From the NCBI RefSeq assembly GCF_009604385.1, contig NZ_WEGJ01000025.1, forward strand, positions 33,687 through 97,686: a DNA stretch of 64,000 bases, read 5' to 3'. A program made the translations under genes and the position numbers. Below the pieces are notes generated by a model, which saw nothing but the letters and a program-made list of their open reading frames with translations, was not told the origin of the DNA and ran no database searches. The DNA comes from Streptomyces smaragdinus. Lineage in GTDB: Bacteria; Actinomycetota; Actinomycetes; Streptomycetales; Streptomycetaceae. This document shows positions 42,509 to 51,294 of this stretch, piece after piece. Within the stretch, counting starts at the first letter, position 1. Each line of letters begins with the position of its first letter.

Positions 42509-43150
42509 TCACAGTCCCATCCGGCGCCGCGGACCGGCCGGGCGCACGTCCTCGAGGGAGTCGACGACGCGGTCGACCATCCCGTACTCCCGTGCCTGCT
42601 CGGCGGTGAACCAGCGGTCGCGGTCGCCGTCGCGGGAGATGGTCTCCTCGGTCTGGCCGGTGTGGTGGGCGGTGATGCGCTCGATGGACTTCTTGGTGAA
42701 CTCGAGGTTCTCCGCCTGGATCTCGATGTCGGCGGCGGTGCCGCCGATGCCGGCGCTGGGCTGGTGCATCATGATCCGCGCGTTGGGCAGCGCGTAGCGC
42801 TTGCCGGCGGTGCCGACGGTGAGCAGGAACTGGCCCATGCTGGCGGCGAATCCCATGGCGAGGGTGGAGACGTCGTTGGGGATGAGCCGCATGGTGTCGT
42901 AGATCGCGAGACCGTCGGTCACCGAGCCGCCGGGGCTGTTGATGACGAGGCTGATGTCGGTCTTCGGGTCCTCGGCGGACAGCAGGAGCAGCTGGGAGCA
43001 GACCCGGTTCGCGGAGATCTGGTCGACCTGGGTGCCCAGGATGATGATCCGCTGGAGCAGCAGCTGGGCGGCGAGGTGGTCGTCGAAGCGGTTGCTGGGG
43101 GTGTCGCCCTCCTCGGCGCGTGGCGCGAGGGACGGGTCCCGGACGGGCAT
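42509..43150 (-). CDS. clpP3: ClpP3, catalytic subunit of the second ClpP protease
   Basis: A 213-residue serine protease subunit with intact triad: Ser104 in GFAASMGQFLL, His129 in IMMHQPSAGIGG, Asp174 in SRDGDRDRW. It associates with Clp ATPases for regulated proteolysis. First gene of clpP3-clpP4, behind two PopR boxes 84-113 bp upstream of the ATG. In S. lividans this operon is induced by PopR when ClpP1 is lost. Confidence 0.93.
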   Translation of the reverse strand: MPVRDPSLAPRAEEGDTPSNRFDDHLAAQLLLQRIIILGTQVDQISANRVCSQLLLLSAEDPKTDISLVINSPGGSVTDGLAIYDTMRLIPNDVSTLAMGFAASMGQFLLTVGTAGKRYALPNARIMMHQPSAGIGGTAADIEIQAENLEFTKKSIERITAHHTGQTEETISRDGDRDRWFTAEQAREYGMVDRVVDSLEDVRPAGPRRRMGL

Positions 43151-43233
43151 GGGGCCTCCAAAGGATCGGGCGCGGCCCGCGTCGGACCGCGCCCTTTCAC
43201 CTTCGGCCGGTGCGCCCGGCCCCGGAAGGGATC

Positions 43234-43263
43234 TCTGCCTCCGGCAGATCTGCCCTCGGCAGA
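43234..43263. promoter_or_regulatory. Two contiguous PopR boxes upstream of clpP3
   Basis: TCTGCC-TCC-GGCAGA (43234-43248) and TCTGCC-CTC-GGCAGA (43249-43263) follow each other without a gap. They match the TCTGCC-N3-GGCAGA palindrome I recall for PopR in S. lividans. Confidence 0.85.
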
Positions 43264-43264
43264 G

Positions 43265-44515
43265 TTACGACAGCGCGCTGCCCGCCGTCCACTGCGCCCA
43301 GTCCATGTTCCAGCCGCTCAGCCCGTTGTCGGCGGTGATCGTCTTGTCCGGGGAGTTCTTGACGACGATCTGGTCGCCGATCAGGGAGTTCGCGTAGAAC
43401 CAGGCGCCGTCGGTCTCCGGGTCGTCCGCGCCCTGGGCGTCGGCGAGGCCGATGCAGCCGTGGCTGACGTTGACCTTGCCGAAGGTCGACGCCGGGGTGC
43501 TCCAGTAGTTGCCGTGGACGAAGGTGCCGGAGCGGGACAGACGCATGGCGTGGGGGACGTCCGGGATGTCGTACTCGCTGGCGCCCTTCTTGTCCTTGAA
43601 GCCGACGGTGGAGCCGTCCATGCGGGTCTCGCGGTACTTCTCGGAGATCGTCATGGTGCCGTTGTACGTGGGGTTGTCGGCGGAACCGGCGGAGATCGGC
43701 AGGGTCTTGATCACCTTGCCGTCGCGGGTGACCGTCATCTTCTTGGCGGCGATGTCGACGGTGGAGACCTGCGAGCGGCCGACGGTGTACGAGACCTCGC
43801 GGTCCTGCACGCCGTACACACCGGTGGAGGCCTGGACGCCCTCGAGGTCCAGGTACAGCGTGACGGTGGTGCCGGGCGCGAACTCGTGCTGCGGGCGCAG
43901 GTCCAGGCGGTTGTCGCCGAACCAGTGGCCGACGACCGGCTGGCCGCTGCTCGCGTTGACGGTGATCTTCGATTCGACGGCGGCCTTGTTCTCGACCGGC
44001 TTGTCGAACTGGATCGAGGGGTACATGCCGGCGCCGACGGTCTTGCCCTCGATGTTGGGCTGGAAGTGGCCGAGGAAGCTGTGCGCGGCGGACACGGTGG
44101 TGAAGTGCGAGTTCGACGTGGCCAGGCGGCCGCGGCCGTCCTTCGCCTTCGCGGTCAGCTTGTAGTCGGTGCCGCGCTTCAGGGTGGTGGACGGGGCCCA
44201 GGAGGTGCCGTCGGGGGATATCGTCCCGGCGATCTTCGGGCCGCCGGTGGCGGCCGTGAGGGTCACCTCGGTGAGCGTGCCGTGCGTGACGGTGACGCGG
44301 GTGTCGCGGTTGATGCCGACGTTGCGCGCGCCATCGCGCGGGGTGATCGTGATCTGCGCGTCCGGCGCGTCGCCGACGTCCGCCGTCACCCGCGTCGGGG
44401 AGTGGTCGGTGGCCGCCTGGCTGATCCCGCCGCAGGCGGCGGTGAGGAGCAGCGTTCCACTCGCGACCACGGTCACGGCGATCAGGTGCTTGCGTCGTAC
44501 GGCGTGCGCGCTCAA
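43265..44515 (-). CDS. L,D-transpeptidase lipoprotein with Ig-like domains
   Basis: A 416-residue exported protein. The signal peptide ends in a lipobox (LLTAACGG). Two Ig-like domains (about 45-265) precede the YkuD catalytic domain with HGNYWS and the catalytic SHGCIGL (Cys nucleophile). It makes 3-3 cross-links in peptidoglycan or anchors proteins. Start is TTG 44515, with GGAG 5 nt upstream; in-frame codons further upstream have no ribosome site. Similar to mycobacterial LdtMt2. The clpP3 promoter boxes lie just downstream. Confidence 0.92.
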   Translation of the reverse strand: MSAHAVRRKHLIAVTVVASGTLLLTAACGGISQAATDHSPTRVTADVGDAPDAQITITPRDGARNVGINRDTRVTVTHGTLTEVTLTAATGGPKIAGTISPDGTSWAPSTTLKRGTDYKLTAKAKDGRGRLATSNSHFTTVSAAHSFLGHFQPNIEGKTVGAGMYPSIQFDKPVENKAAVESKITVNASSGQPVVGHWFGDNRLDLRPQHEFAPGTTVTLYLDLEGVQASTGVYGVQDREVSYTVGRSQVSTVDIAAKKMTVTRDGKVIKTLPISAGSADNPTYNGTMTISEKYRETRMDGSTVGFKDKKGASEYDIPDVPHAMRLSRSGTFVHGNYWSTPASTFGKVNVSHGCIGLADAQGADDPETDGAWFYANSLIGDQIVVKNSPDKTITADNGLSGWNMDWAQWTAGSALS

Positions 44516-44611
44516 AGGATCTCCGAACTTCGACGGATGGCTCGTGCGTAAAAACGCCCCTTTCGACGCTACCTGCTCCAGACGCCCGGAAAATGTGCGA
44601 TATGCCACGGA

Positions 44612-44646
44612 ACGGGGGCGGCCCTCACGGTGAGAGCCGCCCCCGT
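44612..44646. terminator. Terminator downstream of hutH
   Basis: Arms 44612-44628 and 44630-44646 pair over 17 positions with one mismatch; the real loop is probably 5-7 nt. It is placed just after the hutH stop on the minus strand. Confidence 0.7.
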
Positions 44647-44660
44647 CACGGTGCGCGGAA

Positions 44661-46214
44661 CTACAGCAGCGGACCGACCGCCGTCTCGGCCGCCGTCACC
44701 AGCGCCCCGGTGCGTACGAAGCCGTCCGCCGCCGCCAGGTCCGGCGCCAGGAAGCGGTCCTCCCCCGGCCCGCGGACGCCCGCGGCCCGTACCGCGGCCA
44801 GGACCGCGGCGGTCGCCGGGGCGGGGGTGAGGCCGTGGCGGAGCTCGAGGGCGCGGGTGGCCGCGTACAGCTCGATCGCGACGACGCGGGTGAGGTTGTC
44901 GACGGCGGTACGGAGCTTGCGCGCGGCGGACCAGCCCATGGAGACGTGGTCCTCCTGCATGGCGGAGCTCGGGATGGAGTCCACGGAGGCCGGGACGGCC
45001 AGGCGCTTCATGTCCGAGACCAGCGCGGCCTGCGTGTACTGGGCGATCATCAGGCCGGAGTCCACGCCGGGGTCGCCGGCGAGGAAGGCGGGCAGGCCGT
45101 GGGAGCGGTTCTTGTCCAGCAGCCGGTCGGTGCGGCGCTCCGCGATGGACGCCAGGTCGGCGGCGGCGATGGCGAGGAAGTCCAGGACGTACGCGACGGG
45201 GGCCCCGTGGAAGTTCCCGTTGGACTCCACCCGCCCGTCGGGCAGCACGACGGGATTGTCGACGGCCGCCGCCAGCTCCCGCTCGGCGACCAGCAGGGCG
45301 TGCGCGAGGGTGTCGCGCCCGGCGCCGGCGACCTGCGGGGCGCAGCGCACGGAGTACGCGTCCTGCACCCGCGGCGCGTCGTCCTGGTGGTGCCCCGTGA
45401 GCCCGGAGCCCTCCAGCACCCGCAGCATGTTGGCGGCCGAGGCGGCCTGCCCCGGGTGCGGGCGGATGGCGTGCAGCTCGGGCTCCAGCACCTTGGCGCT
45501 GCCCAGCAGCGCCTCCAGGGTCAGGGCGGCGGTGATGTCGGCGGCGGTGAACAGCCGCCCGAGGTCGGCGCAGGCCAGGACGAGCATGCCGAGCATGCCG
45601 TCGGTCCCGTTGAGCAGCGCCAGCCCCTCCTTCTCCCGCAGCTCGACGGGCTTCAGCCCCGCCTCCGTGAGCAGCTCCCCGGCCGGGCGGATCACCCCGT
45701 CGGGACCCTCCGCGTCGCCCTCGCCCATCAGCGCCAGCGCGCAGTGGGAGAGCGGCGCGAGGTCGCCGGAGCAGCCCAGGGAGCCGTACTCGTGCACCAC
45801 GGGCACGATGCCGGCGTTGAGCAGCGCGGCCATGGCCTCGGCGACCTCGGGGCGGACACCCGTACGGCCGGAGGCGACGGTCTTCAGCCGCAGGAACTGG
45901 AGCGCCCGGACCACCTCGCGCTCCACCCGCGGGCCCATGCCGGCGGCGTGCGAGCGGACGATGTTGCGCTGCAGCTGGGCGCGCAGGTCGGGGCCGATGT
46001 GGCGGACGGCGAGGGCGCCGAAGCCGGTGGAGACGCCGTACACCGGCTCGGGGCGGGCGGCGAGGTCGGCGACGACGCGGCGGCCGGCGGCCAGGGCCTC
46101 GAGGGCGTCGGGGGACAGTTCCACGCGCGCGTTGTCGCGGGCGACGGCGATGACGTCGGCGGCGGTCACACCACTGGTGCCCACGACGACGGGGGCAGGG
46201 TTCTGCATATCCAT
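44661..46214 (-). CDS. hutH: Histidine ammonia-lyase
   Basis: A 517-residue enzyme that converts histidine to urocanate. The catalytic MIO cofactor forms from Cys148-Ser149-Gly150 in YGSLGCSGDLAPLSH; most histidases have Ala-Ser-Gly, and Cys in the first position is known from Streptomyces. Other landmarks: VYGVSTGFGAL, RSHAAGMG, GTDGMLGML, NGNFHGAPVAYVLDF, and SSAMQEDHVSMGW. First step of histidine catabolism. Confidence 0.95.
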   Translation of the reverse strand: MDMQNPAPVVVGTSGVTAADVIAVARDNARVELSPDALEALAAGRRVVADLAARPEPVYGVSTGFGALAVRHIGPDLRAQLQRNIVRSHAAGMGPRVEREVVRALQFLRLKTVASGRTGVRPEVAEAMAALLNAGIVPVVHEYGSLGCSGDLAPLSHCALALMGEGDAEGPDGVIRPAGELLTEAGLKPVELREKEGLALLNGTDGMLGMLVLACADLGRLFTAADITAALTLEALLGSAKVLEPELHAIRPHPGQAASAANMLRVLEGSGLTGHHQDDAPRVQDAYSVRCAPQVAGAGRDTLAHALLVAERELAAAVDNPVVLPDGRVESNGNFHGAPVAYVLDFLAIAAADLASIAERRTDRLLDKNRSHGLPAFLAGDPGVDSGLMIAQYTQAALVSDMKRLAVPASVDSIPSSAMQEDHVSMGWSAARKLRTAVDNLTRVVAIELYAATRALELRHGLTPAPATAAVLAAVRAAGVRGPGEDRFLAPDLAAADGFVRTGALVTAAETAVGPLL

Positions 46215-46250
46215 ATTCAGGAACCTTAGAGAGTGAATCGATGCCTGTCA

Positions 46251-47378
46251 TCAGGCGGGGTCGTCATCGGGCGGCTCGTTGACCCGCCCCCGGAAGCGCC
46301 GCCGCTCGCGCTGCCCGCCCTCGTCCCGGTCCACGAGCCGCACCACGGCCTCGTCCCGCCCGGCGACCACGGGCTTGACCGCGTGCGCCGCCTTCGCCCG
46401 GTACTGGGCGGCGTCCGCGAGCCGGAACAGCCGCCGCCCGGTGCGCACCGGCCCGATCGGGTCGCCGGTGGAGGCGATGCCGCAGCTCACGCCGTGTCCG
46501 AGGTCCAGCTCCGCGGCGCGTACGGAGAGCTCCTCGACGGCCCGTACGAACTCGTCGGCGGTGGGCCCGACGGCCAGCAGACAGAACTCGTCACCGCCGA
46601 GGCGCGCCGCCAGCGCGCCGGGAAGGTTCGCCCCGTACAACGAGAGCAGCGAGCCGAAGCGCTCCAGGAGCTTGTCGCCGCTGGCGTGGCCCATGGAGTC
46701 GTTGACCTGCTTGAGGCCGTTCAGGTCGCAGACGGCGAGGCTGACGATGGTCCCCCGCGCCCGGTGCTCGCGCAGCGCCTCCTCCAGCCGCAGATCGACG
46801 GCGCGGCGGTTGGCCAGGCCCGTCAGGGGGTCGGTGAAGGCGAGGCGGCGGGCCTCCTCCAGCCGCTCGTTCTGCGCCACGCCGGCGGCGACGACGCAGG
46901 CCAGGGCGGTGGCGTACGCGGCGTCGCCGGCGCCGAAGACAGGGGCGCCGGCGGGGCGGGCGACGTACAGCTCGCCCCAGGCGCGGTCGTGCACGACGAT
47001 CGGCGCCACGACGCAGCAGCCCCGCCGCCGCCGGCGCAGGGCGGCGCCGCGGGCCAGGGGATCCTCGGCGACGGCGATCCAGGCGGGGTGGGCGCGGCGG
47101 TGCTCGCCACCCAGGAACTCGGCGATCTCGGGGTAGTCGTGCACGGGGTACGACTCGTCCTCCGGAAACTCCTCCTCCCCCGGCGCCAGCTCCCCGGAGT
47201 TCACCAGCACCCGCAGCCGCCCCCGCTCGCGCTCCCAGACGGACACGGCCGCGAAGCTCCCGCCCAGGGCACGCCGCGCCCCCTCGGCCGCCGCCCGCAC
47301 AGTCCCCCGCGGACCGTTCGCGGCGGCCATCGCCTGGGCCATCTCGGCCATGCGGCAAAGCCGCGCATCCGGTTGCAC
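46251..47378 (-). CDS. GAF-GGDEF diguanylate cyclase
   Basis: A 375-residue protein. Residues about 25-190 form a GAF-like sensor domain, and residues about 200-350 a GGDEF domain with intact active site RLGGDEFCLL. It makes cyclic di-GMP, which in Streptomyces holds BldD and delays development. I chose GTG 47378 because TACGCT lies 7 nt upstream (leaderless pattern); in-frame sequence upstream has no start support. By position next to hutH this may be the protein called CdgE in S. coelicolor, but that name is from memory. Ends in an Arg/Asp-rich tail. Confidence 0.88.
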   Translation of the reverse strand: MQPDARLCRMAEMAQAMAAANGPRGTVRAAAEGARRALGGSFAAVSVWERERGRLRVLVNSGELAPGEEEFPEDESYPVHDYPEIAEFLGGEHRRAHPAWIAVAEDPLARGAALRRRRRGCCVVAPIVVHDRAWGELYVARPAGAPVFGAGDAAYATALACVVAAGVAQNERLEEARRLAFTDPLTGLANRRAVDLRLEEALREHRARGTIVSLAVCDLNGLKQVNDSMGHASGDKLLERFGSLLSLYGANLPGALAARLGGDEFCLLAVGPTADEFVRAVEELSVRAAELDLGHGVSCGIASTGDPIGPVRTGRRLFRLADAAQYRAKAAHAVKPVVAGRDEAVVRLVDRDEGGQRERRRFRGRVNEPPDDDPA

Positions 47379-47385
47379 GGGTTCC

Positions 47386-47391
47386 AGCGTA
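47386..47391 (-). promoter_or_regulatory. Leaderless -10 element of the GGDEF gene
   Basis: Reads TACGCT on the minus strand, 7 nt before GTG 47378. Confidence 0.5.
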
Positions 47392-47542
47392 GGGAGGTAT
47401 GCAGGGGTTTGCCCTGAGCAGGGGCGCGTGTGGCATGGGCCGACCGGCCCTATTCCGTCCCGGGCCGGGCTGGTCAAGCCCGCCCCGGGGCGTTACGTTA
47501 GCGGGCGTTAACACGAAGGAACGTACAGGCGGAGGCGCCCCC

Positions 47543-48340
47543 ATGACCGATGAGGTCCGTTACGGCGAGTTCGTGGCCGTCGTCCGGCACGGATACGTCG
47601 CCGAGCTGCGGCTCGACCGGCCCAAGGCGATGAACGCGGTGTCCCTGGAGCTGGCCCGCGGGGTCGCCGCCGCGACCTTTGCCCTCGCGGCGGACGCGGA
47701 CGTCCGCGCGGTGGTGCTGACGTCGTCCGCCGAGCGGGCGTTCTGCGTCGGCGCGGACCTCAAGGAACGCAACGCCATGAGCGACGACGACATGCGCCGC
47801 CAGCGCCCCACCAGCCGCGCCTGCTACACGGGCGTGCTGGAGCTGCCGATGCCCGCCATCGCCGCCGTGCACGGCTTCGCCCTCGGCGGGGGGTACGAGA
47901 TCGCCCTGTCGTGCGACGTGATCGTCGCGGACTCCACGGCGGTCGTCGGCCTGCCGGAGGTCACCGTCGGCGTCATCCCCGGCGGCGGCGGTACGCAGCT
48001 GCTCCCGCGCCGGGTGGGCGCGGCCCGCGCCGCGGAGCTCGTCTTCACCGGACGCCGGGTCGAGGCGGCGGAGGCCCGGGAGCTGGGTCTGGTCGACGAC
48101 CTCGTACCGGCGGGCGAGGCCCGGACGGCGGCGCTGGCGCTGGGCGCGCGGATCGCGGGGAACTCCCCCGTGGGCGTACGGGCGGCCAAGCGCGCGATGC
48201 GCCTGGGGTACGGGAAGGACCTCCCGGCCGGGCTGGACCTGGAGGACGCGGCGTGGCGCACCACGGCGTTCTCGGGCGACCGGGCGGAGGGGGTGCGGGC
48301 GTTCAACGAGAAACGCAAGCCTTCCTGGCCCGGTGTGTGA
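47543..48340 (+). CDS. Enoyl-CoA hydratase/isomerase family protein
   Basis: A 265-residue crotonase-fold enzyme. Both catalytic glutamates are present: GFALGGGYEIALSCD and VGLPEVTVGVIPGGGGTQLLPR. The CoA-binding oxyanion segment AFCVGADLKERN is intact. Substrate chain length unknown; it sits alone between the GGDEF gene and the convergent cyclase gene. GGAGG lies 6 nt upstream of the ATG. Confidence 0.9.
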   Translation: MTDEVRYGEFVAVVRHGYVAELRLDRPKAMNAVSLELARGVAAATFALAADADVRAVVLTSSAERAFCVGADLKERNAMSDDDMRRQRPTSRACYTGVLELPMPAIAAVHGFALGGGYEIALSCDVIVADSTAVVGLPEVTVGVIPGGGGTQLLPRRVGAARAAELVFTGRRVEAAEARELGLVDDLVPAGEARTAALALGARIAGNSPVGVRAAKRAMRLGYGKDLPAGLDLEDAAWRTTAFSGDRAEGVRAFNEKRKPSWPGV

Positions 48341-49459
48341 CTAGGACTCCGACCGGCGGGACAGCATCCACGGGGACACGACCCCGAGGCCGCGGACCGG
48401 GCGCTGCCACATCGGCTGGAGGCCGAAGCGGTACGCCGGGGGCTCGCGGCCCTCGTCCTGCGCGGCCTTCGCGGCGAGCGTCGCCTCCGCCTCCGAGGCG
48501 GGGGCGTCGCCCTCGCGGATCAGCTCCTCCGCGAAGTCGCCGTCCACCAGCACGGCGTCCTTCGGCGCTATCGACGTCAGCCGCGACGCCAGATTCACCG
48601 TCGTACCGAAGACGTCGCCCATCCGCGTCGTCACCGTGCCGAACGCGATGCCGACGCGCAGCTCCGGCATCGTCTCGTCGTTCGCCAGGGTCTCGATGAG
48701 CCGCAGCCCGATCTCCGCCGCCGTACCGACGTCCTCCGCGGCGAAGAGCACCTCGTCGCCGAGCGTCTTGATCAGCCGCCCTCCGTACGCGGCGACCAGA
48801 TCGGCGGCCGTCGTCTCGAACGCCTCGACCAGCTCGCCGAGTTCCTCCTCCTCCAGCCGCCGCGTCAGCCGCGTGAAGCCGACGAGGTCGGCGAAGCCGA
48901 CGGCCCAGCGCCGGTCGACCATCTCGGTGTCCTCGGCGGCGGAGATGACCCGCCCCGTCGCGGCGGCCAGCTGACGGCGCCAGACGTAGACCAGGAACTC
49001 CTCCAGCTCCGGCAGCAGCAGCTCGACCAGCGGATACGTCATGTCCATCCGCGTCATGCCCGGCTCCTGGGGCTCGGTGAGGCCCTCCAGGAAGGAGTCG
49101 ATCTGCCAGTCCGCGAGCCGCGCGGTCGTCTGCCCCGTGGACCGCGCCACCTGCACGGCCATGGACTCGCTGAGCAGCCCCGCCTCGACCAGACCGGCCA
49201 GGCGCCGCAGCGCCAGCACATCCGCCTCGGTGAGCACCTTCGCCTGCCCGATGTCGGCGAAGCCCATCGCACGCCAGAACCTCGAGGCCAGATCCATCGA
49301 GACGCCCGCCGAACGGGCCGCCTGGAACGGCGTGTAGCGGCGCTCCGAGCCCAGGATCAGCTGCTCGAGCCGGAGCGCGTCCTGTCCCTCTTCGCTGTCC
49401 TCCGGCGAGGACTCGTCCGGGGCCCCGGGCACGCCGGAGACCTGGTCGTCGACGCTCAC
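48341..49459 (-). CDS. cya: Class III adenylate cyclase
   Basis: A 372-residue cytoplasmic cyclase. Residues about 30-165 form a helical regulatory region common to actinobacterial Cya (LEQLILGSERRYTPFQAARSAGV, a winged-helix-like start). Residues about 180-340 are the cyclase homology domain: FADLVGFTRLTRR with the metal Asp, IKTLGDEVLF with the second metal Asp and TVNLASRLTSIA. cAMP made by the single Cya of S. coelicolor affects germination and morphogenesis. GTG start with a G-rich region upstream. Between birA and the enoyl-CoA hydratase, as in S. coelicolor. Confidence 0.93.
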   Translation of the reverse strand: MSVDDQVSGVPGAPDESSPEDSEEGQDALRLEQLILGSERRYTPFQAARSAGVSMDLASRFWRAMGFADIGQAKVLTEADVLALRRLAGLVEAGLLSESMAVQVARSTGQTTARLADWQIDSFLEGLTEPQEPGMTRMDMTYPLVELLLPELEEFLVYVWRRQLAAATGRVISAAEDTEMVDRRWAVGFADLVGFTRLTRRLEEEELGELVEAFETTAADLVAAYGGRLIKTLGDEVLFAAEDVGTAAEIGLRLIETLANDETMPELRVGIAFGTVTTRMGDVFGTTVNLASRLTSIAPKDAVLVDGDFAEELIREGDAPASEAEATLAAKAAQDEGREPPAYRFGLQPMWQRPVRGLGVVSPWMLSRRSES

Positions 49460-49596
49460 CGCCCCACCCCTGTCCGTTCGCCGCGCACTGCCCTTCCGTC
49501 CCTCTGTCTCGCCTGGTCCGGTCCCACGATACGGGAAGTGTGGGCCAGCTCACTTCGGTCGGGCCGGTACTTTTCGGCGTGCGCCCCATCATGCCT

Positions 49597-50430
49597 TTAT
49601 CGCAGGTGAACGATGTCCCCCGCGCCCACCGGCCGCTGTACGCCGGCCTCGGTCGCCAGCACCAGCCGCCCGTCGCCGTCGACCGCGACGGCCTCCCCGG
49701 AGAGGGTGGCGCCACCGGGGAGTTCGGCGCGGACCGTACGCCCGAGGGTGGCGCAGCCGGCGGCGTACGCCTGGAGCAGCCCGCAGGCCGCCGCGTCGCC
49801 GCGGGCGGCGCGCCAGTCGCCGTACCACTGCTCCAGGGAGCGCAGCACGGCACGCAGCAGGGGGTCGCGGTCGGTGCCTCTCGCGCCGGCGAGGGCGAGG
49901 GAGCCGGCGGTGGGGACGGGGAGTTCGTCCTTGCGGAGGGTCACGTTGAGGCCCATGCCGAGGACGACGGCGCCGTCGCCGGCGCGCTCGGCGAGGATGC
50001 CGCCGGCCTTGCGCTCCTCGCCGCCGACGTCGACGAGGAGGTCGTTGGGCCACTTCAGCGAGGTGTCGACGCCGGCCGTCCGCGCGACGGCGGTGGCGGC
50101 GGCGACTCCCGCCAGCAGCGGCAGCCAGCCCCACCTCTCCCCGGGGACGTCCTCCCCGGGACGCAACAGCACGGAGAAGAAGAGCCCGGACCGCGCGGGC
50201 GCCGTCCAGCTCCGCTCGAGCCGCCCCCGGCCGGCGCGCTGCTCCTCGGCGACGCGGACGAGGCCCTCCGGTTCCCCGGCGGCCCGCGCCACGAGGTCCG
50301 CGTTGGTGGACCCGGTGACGTCGACGACCTCGACGCCGGTCCACAACCCCCCGTCCCGCACGAGCGCCTTACGCAGGGCGCCGGCGTCCAGGGGCGGGCG
50401 GTCGAGGTCGGACCATCGGTTACGGGTCAT
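49597..50430 (-). CDS. birA: Biotin-[acetyl-CoA-carboxylase] ligase (no DNA-binding domain)
   Basis: A 277-residue class I biotin ligase. The catalytic domain has VTGSTNADLV, the biotin/AMP-binding AEEQRAGRGRLERSW and SLKWPNDLLVD with the catalytic Lys; a C-terminal SH3-like domain ends the protein (GGATLSGEAVAVDGDGRLVLAT). It biotinylates AccA2. There is no N-terminal helix-turn-helix, so it cannot repress biotin synthesis. TACGCT 7 nt before the ATG suggests a leaderless transcript. Confidence 0.95.
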   Translation of the reverse strand: MTRNRWSDLDRPPLDAGALRKALVRDGGLWTGVEVVDVTGSTNADLVARAAGEPEGLVRVAEEQRAGRGRLERSWTAPARSGLFFSVLLRPGEDVPGERWGWLPLLAGVAAATAVARTAGVDTSLKWPNDLLVDVGGEERKAGGILAERAGDGAVVLGMGLNVTLRKDELPVPTAGSLALAGARGTDRDPLLRAVLRSLEQWYGDWRAARGDAAACGLLQAYAAGCATLGRTVRAELPGGATLSGEAVAVDGDGRLVLATEAGVQRPVGAGDIVHLR

Positions 50431-50437
50431 GGGGTCC

Positions 50438-50443
50438 AGCGTA
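50438..50443 (-). promoter_or_regulatory. Leaderless -10 element of birA
   Basis: Reads TACGCT on the minus strand, 7 nt before the ATG at 50430. Confidence 0.55.
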
Positions 50444-50445
50444 GG

Positions 50446-50581
50446 CCTCCGTCGCGCGGCGGCGTGTGCCGGTCTTCGGCCTCCGTCGCGCGGCGGTGTG
50501 GGTCGGTCTTCGGCCTCCGTCGCGCGGCGGTGTGCCTCGGTCTTCGGCCTCCGTCGCGCGGCGGTGTGCCTCGGTCTTCGT
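50446..50581. repeat. Four tandem copies of a 34-bp repeat
   Basis: Copies start at 50446, 50480, 50514 and 50548. Each begins CCTCCGTCGCGCGGCGG and ends GGTCTTCGG; copies 3 and 4 differ only at the end. They abut without spacers, so this is not a CRISPR array. It starts 3 bp beyond the birA -10 element, so it is upstream of the birA promoter. Confidence 0.9.
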
Positions 50582-50626
50582 CTTCCGTTTGCGTCGGCTG
50601 TCGCGCATCCGGCCTTCGGCCGGAGG

Positions 50627-50721
50627 CCTCAAGCGCCGGCCGGGCTATTCGGCGCCTCTCCGGCCGTCCGGCCGGGCTTTTCGGCGCTGCGCGCCTCGCC
50701 CTCAAACGCCGGGCGGGCTGG
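50627..50721. repeat. Two copies of the CCTCAA(A/G)CGCCGG intergenic motif
   Basis: CCTCAAGCGCCGGCCGGGCT (50627-50646) and CCTCAAACGCCGGGCGGGCT (50700-50719). This motif is common between genes in many Streptomyces genomes and its role is not known. The second copy is followed by GGA. Confidence 0.6.
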
Positions 50722-51092
50722 ATAGGGGGTCTCTCTCCGCTGTCGGCTCACTGCCGGGCGCGAGTGCACCTCGCCTTCGGATGTGGTGCGCCGCAGTCCC
50801 GCCGGGGGTCGGGGCCGCCCGACACACCTACGCGCGTACTGCCGCGTCGTGCTCGCGTTGGGAGCGTTTCCCGTACGCGCGCAGGCGTGTCGAACGTCCC
50901 CTTACTTTCGTCGGCGGCCACCGGATTGTCCCTGGTCACCGCCACCCCTAGCCCGCCAACCGTGGGGAACTCCCCCGGAGCACAGGCCCTCGAACGGTCA
51001 CCCCCGCAGTCACCGGCCCGGCGGCGCGAAGCGCCGACGCCTCACTCCACATCCGAAGCCGCGCCAGCGGCTTCCCTCACTCCGCATCACGA

Positions 51093-51194
51093 GGCGCGCA
51101 GCGCCGAGCCTCCCCCAAGGCGCGCAGCGCCGCCCCTCACTGCGAGGCGCGCAGCGCCCCGCCCCCCGCTCCCTGCCCCAAGGCGCGCAGCGCC
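51093..51194. repeat. Four copies of the 13-bp palindrome GGCGCGCAGCGCC
   Basis: Exact copies at 51093-51105, 51119-51131, 51146-51158 and 51182-51194. Each is a GGCGC-GCA-GCGCC dyad, and a variant GGCGCGAAGCGCC lies at about 51024. Spacing is irregular (26-36 bp). The whole gap 50431-51664 has no credible gene; every open frame crossing it is built from these repeats. Confidence 0.75.
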
Positions 51195-51294
51195 GCAGAA
51201 CCACTCCACATCCACCCCGCCCCCGGCCCACCACCGACCACGCCCACCCCGACACCGCCCACCCCGCCGCCGGCTACGCCAGCCCCGTCACCCA

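Noticed and set aside
50446..50581. Possible CRISPR array
   Set aside because: The 34-bp units abut with no spacers and no cas genes are present.
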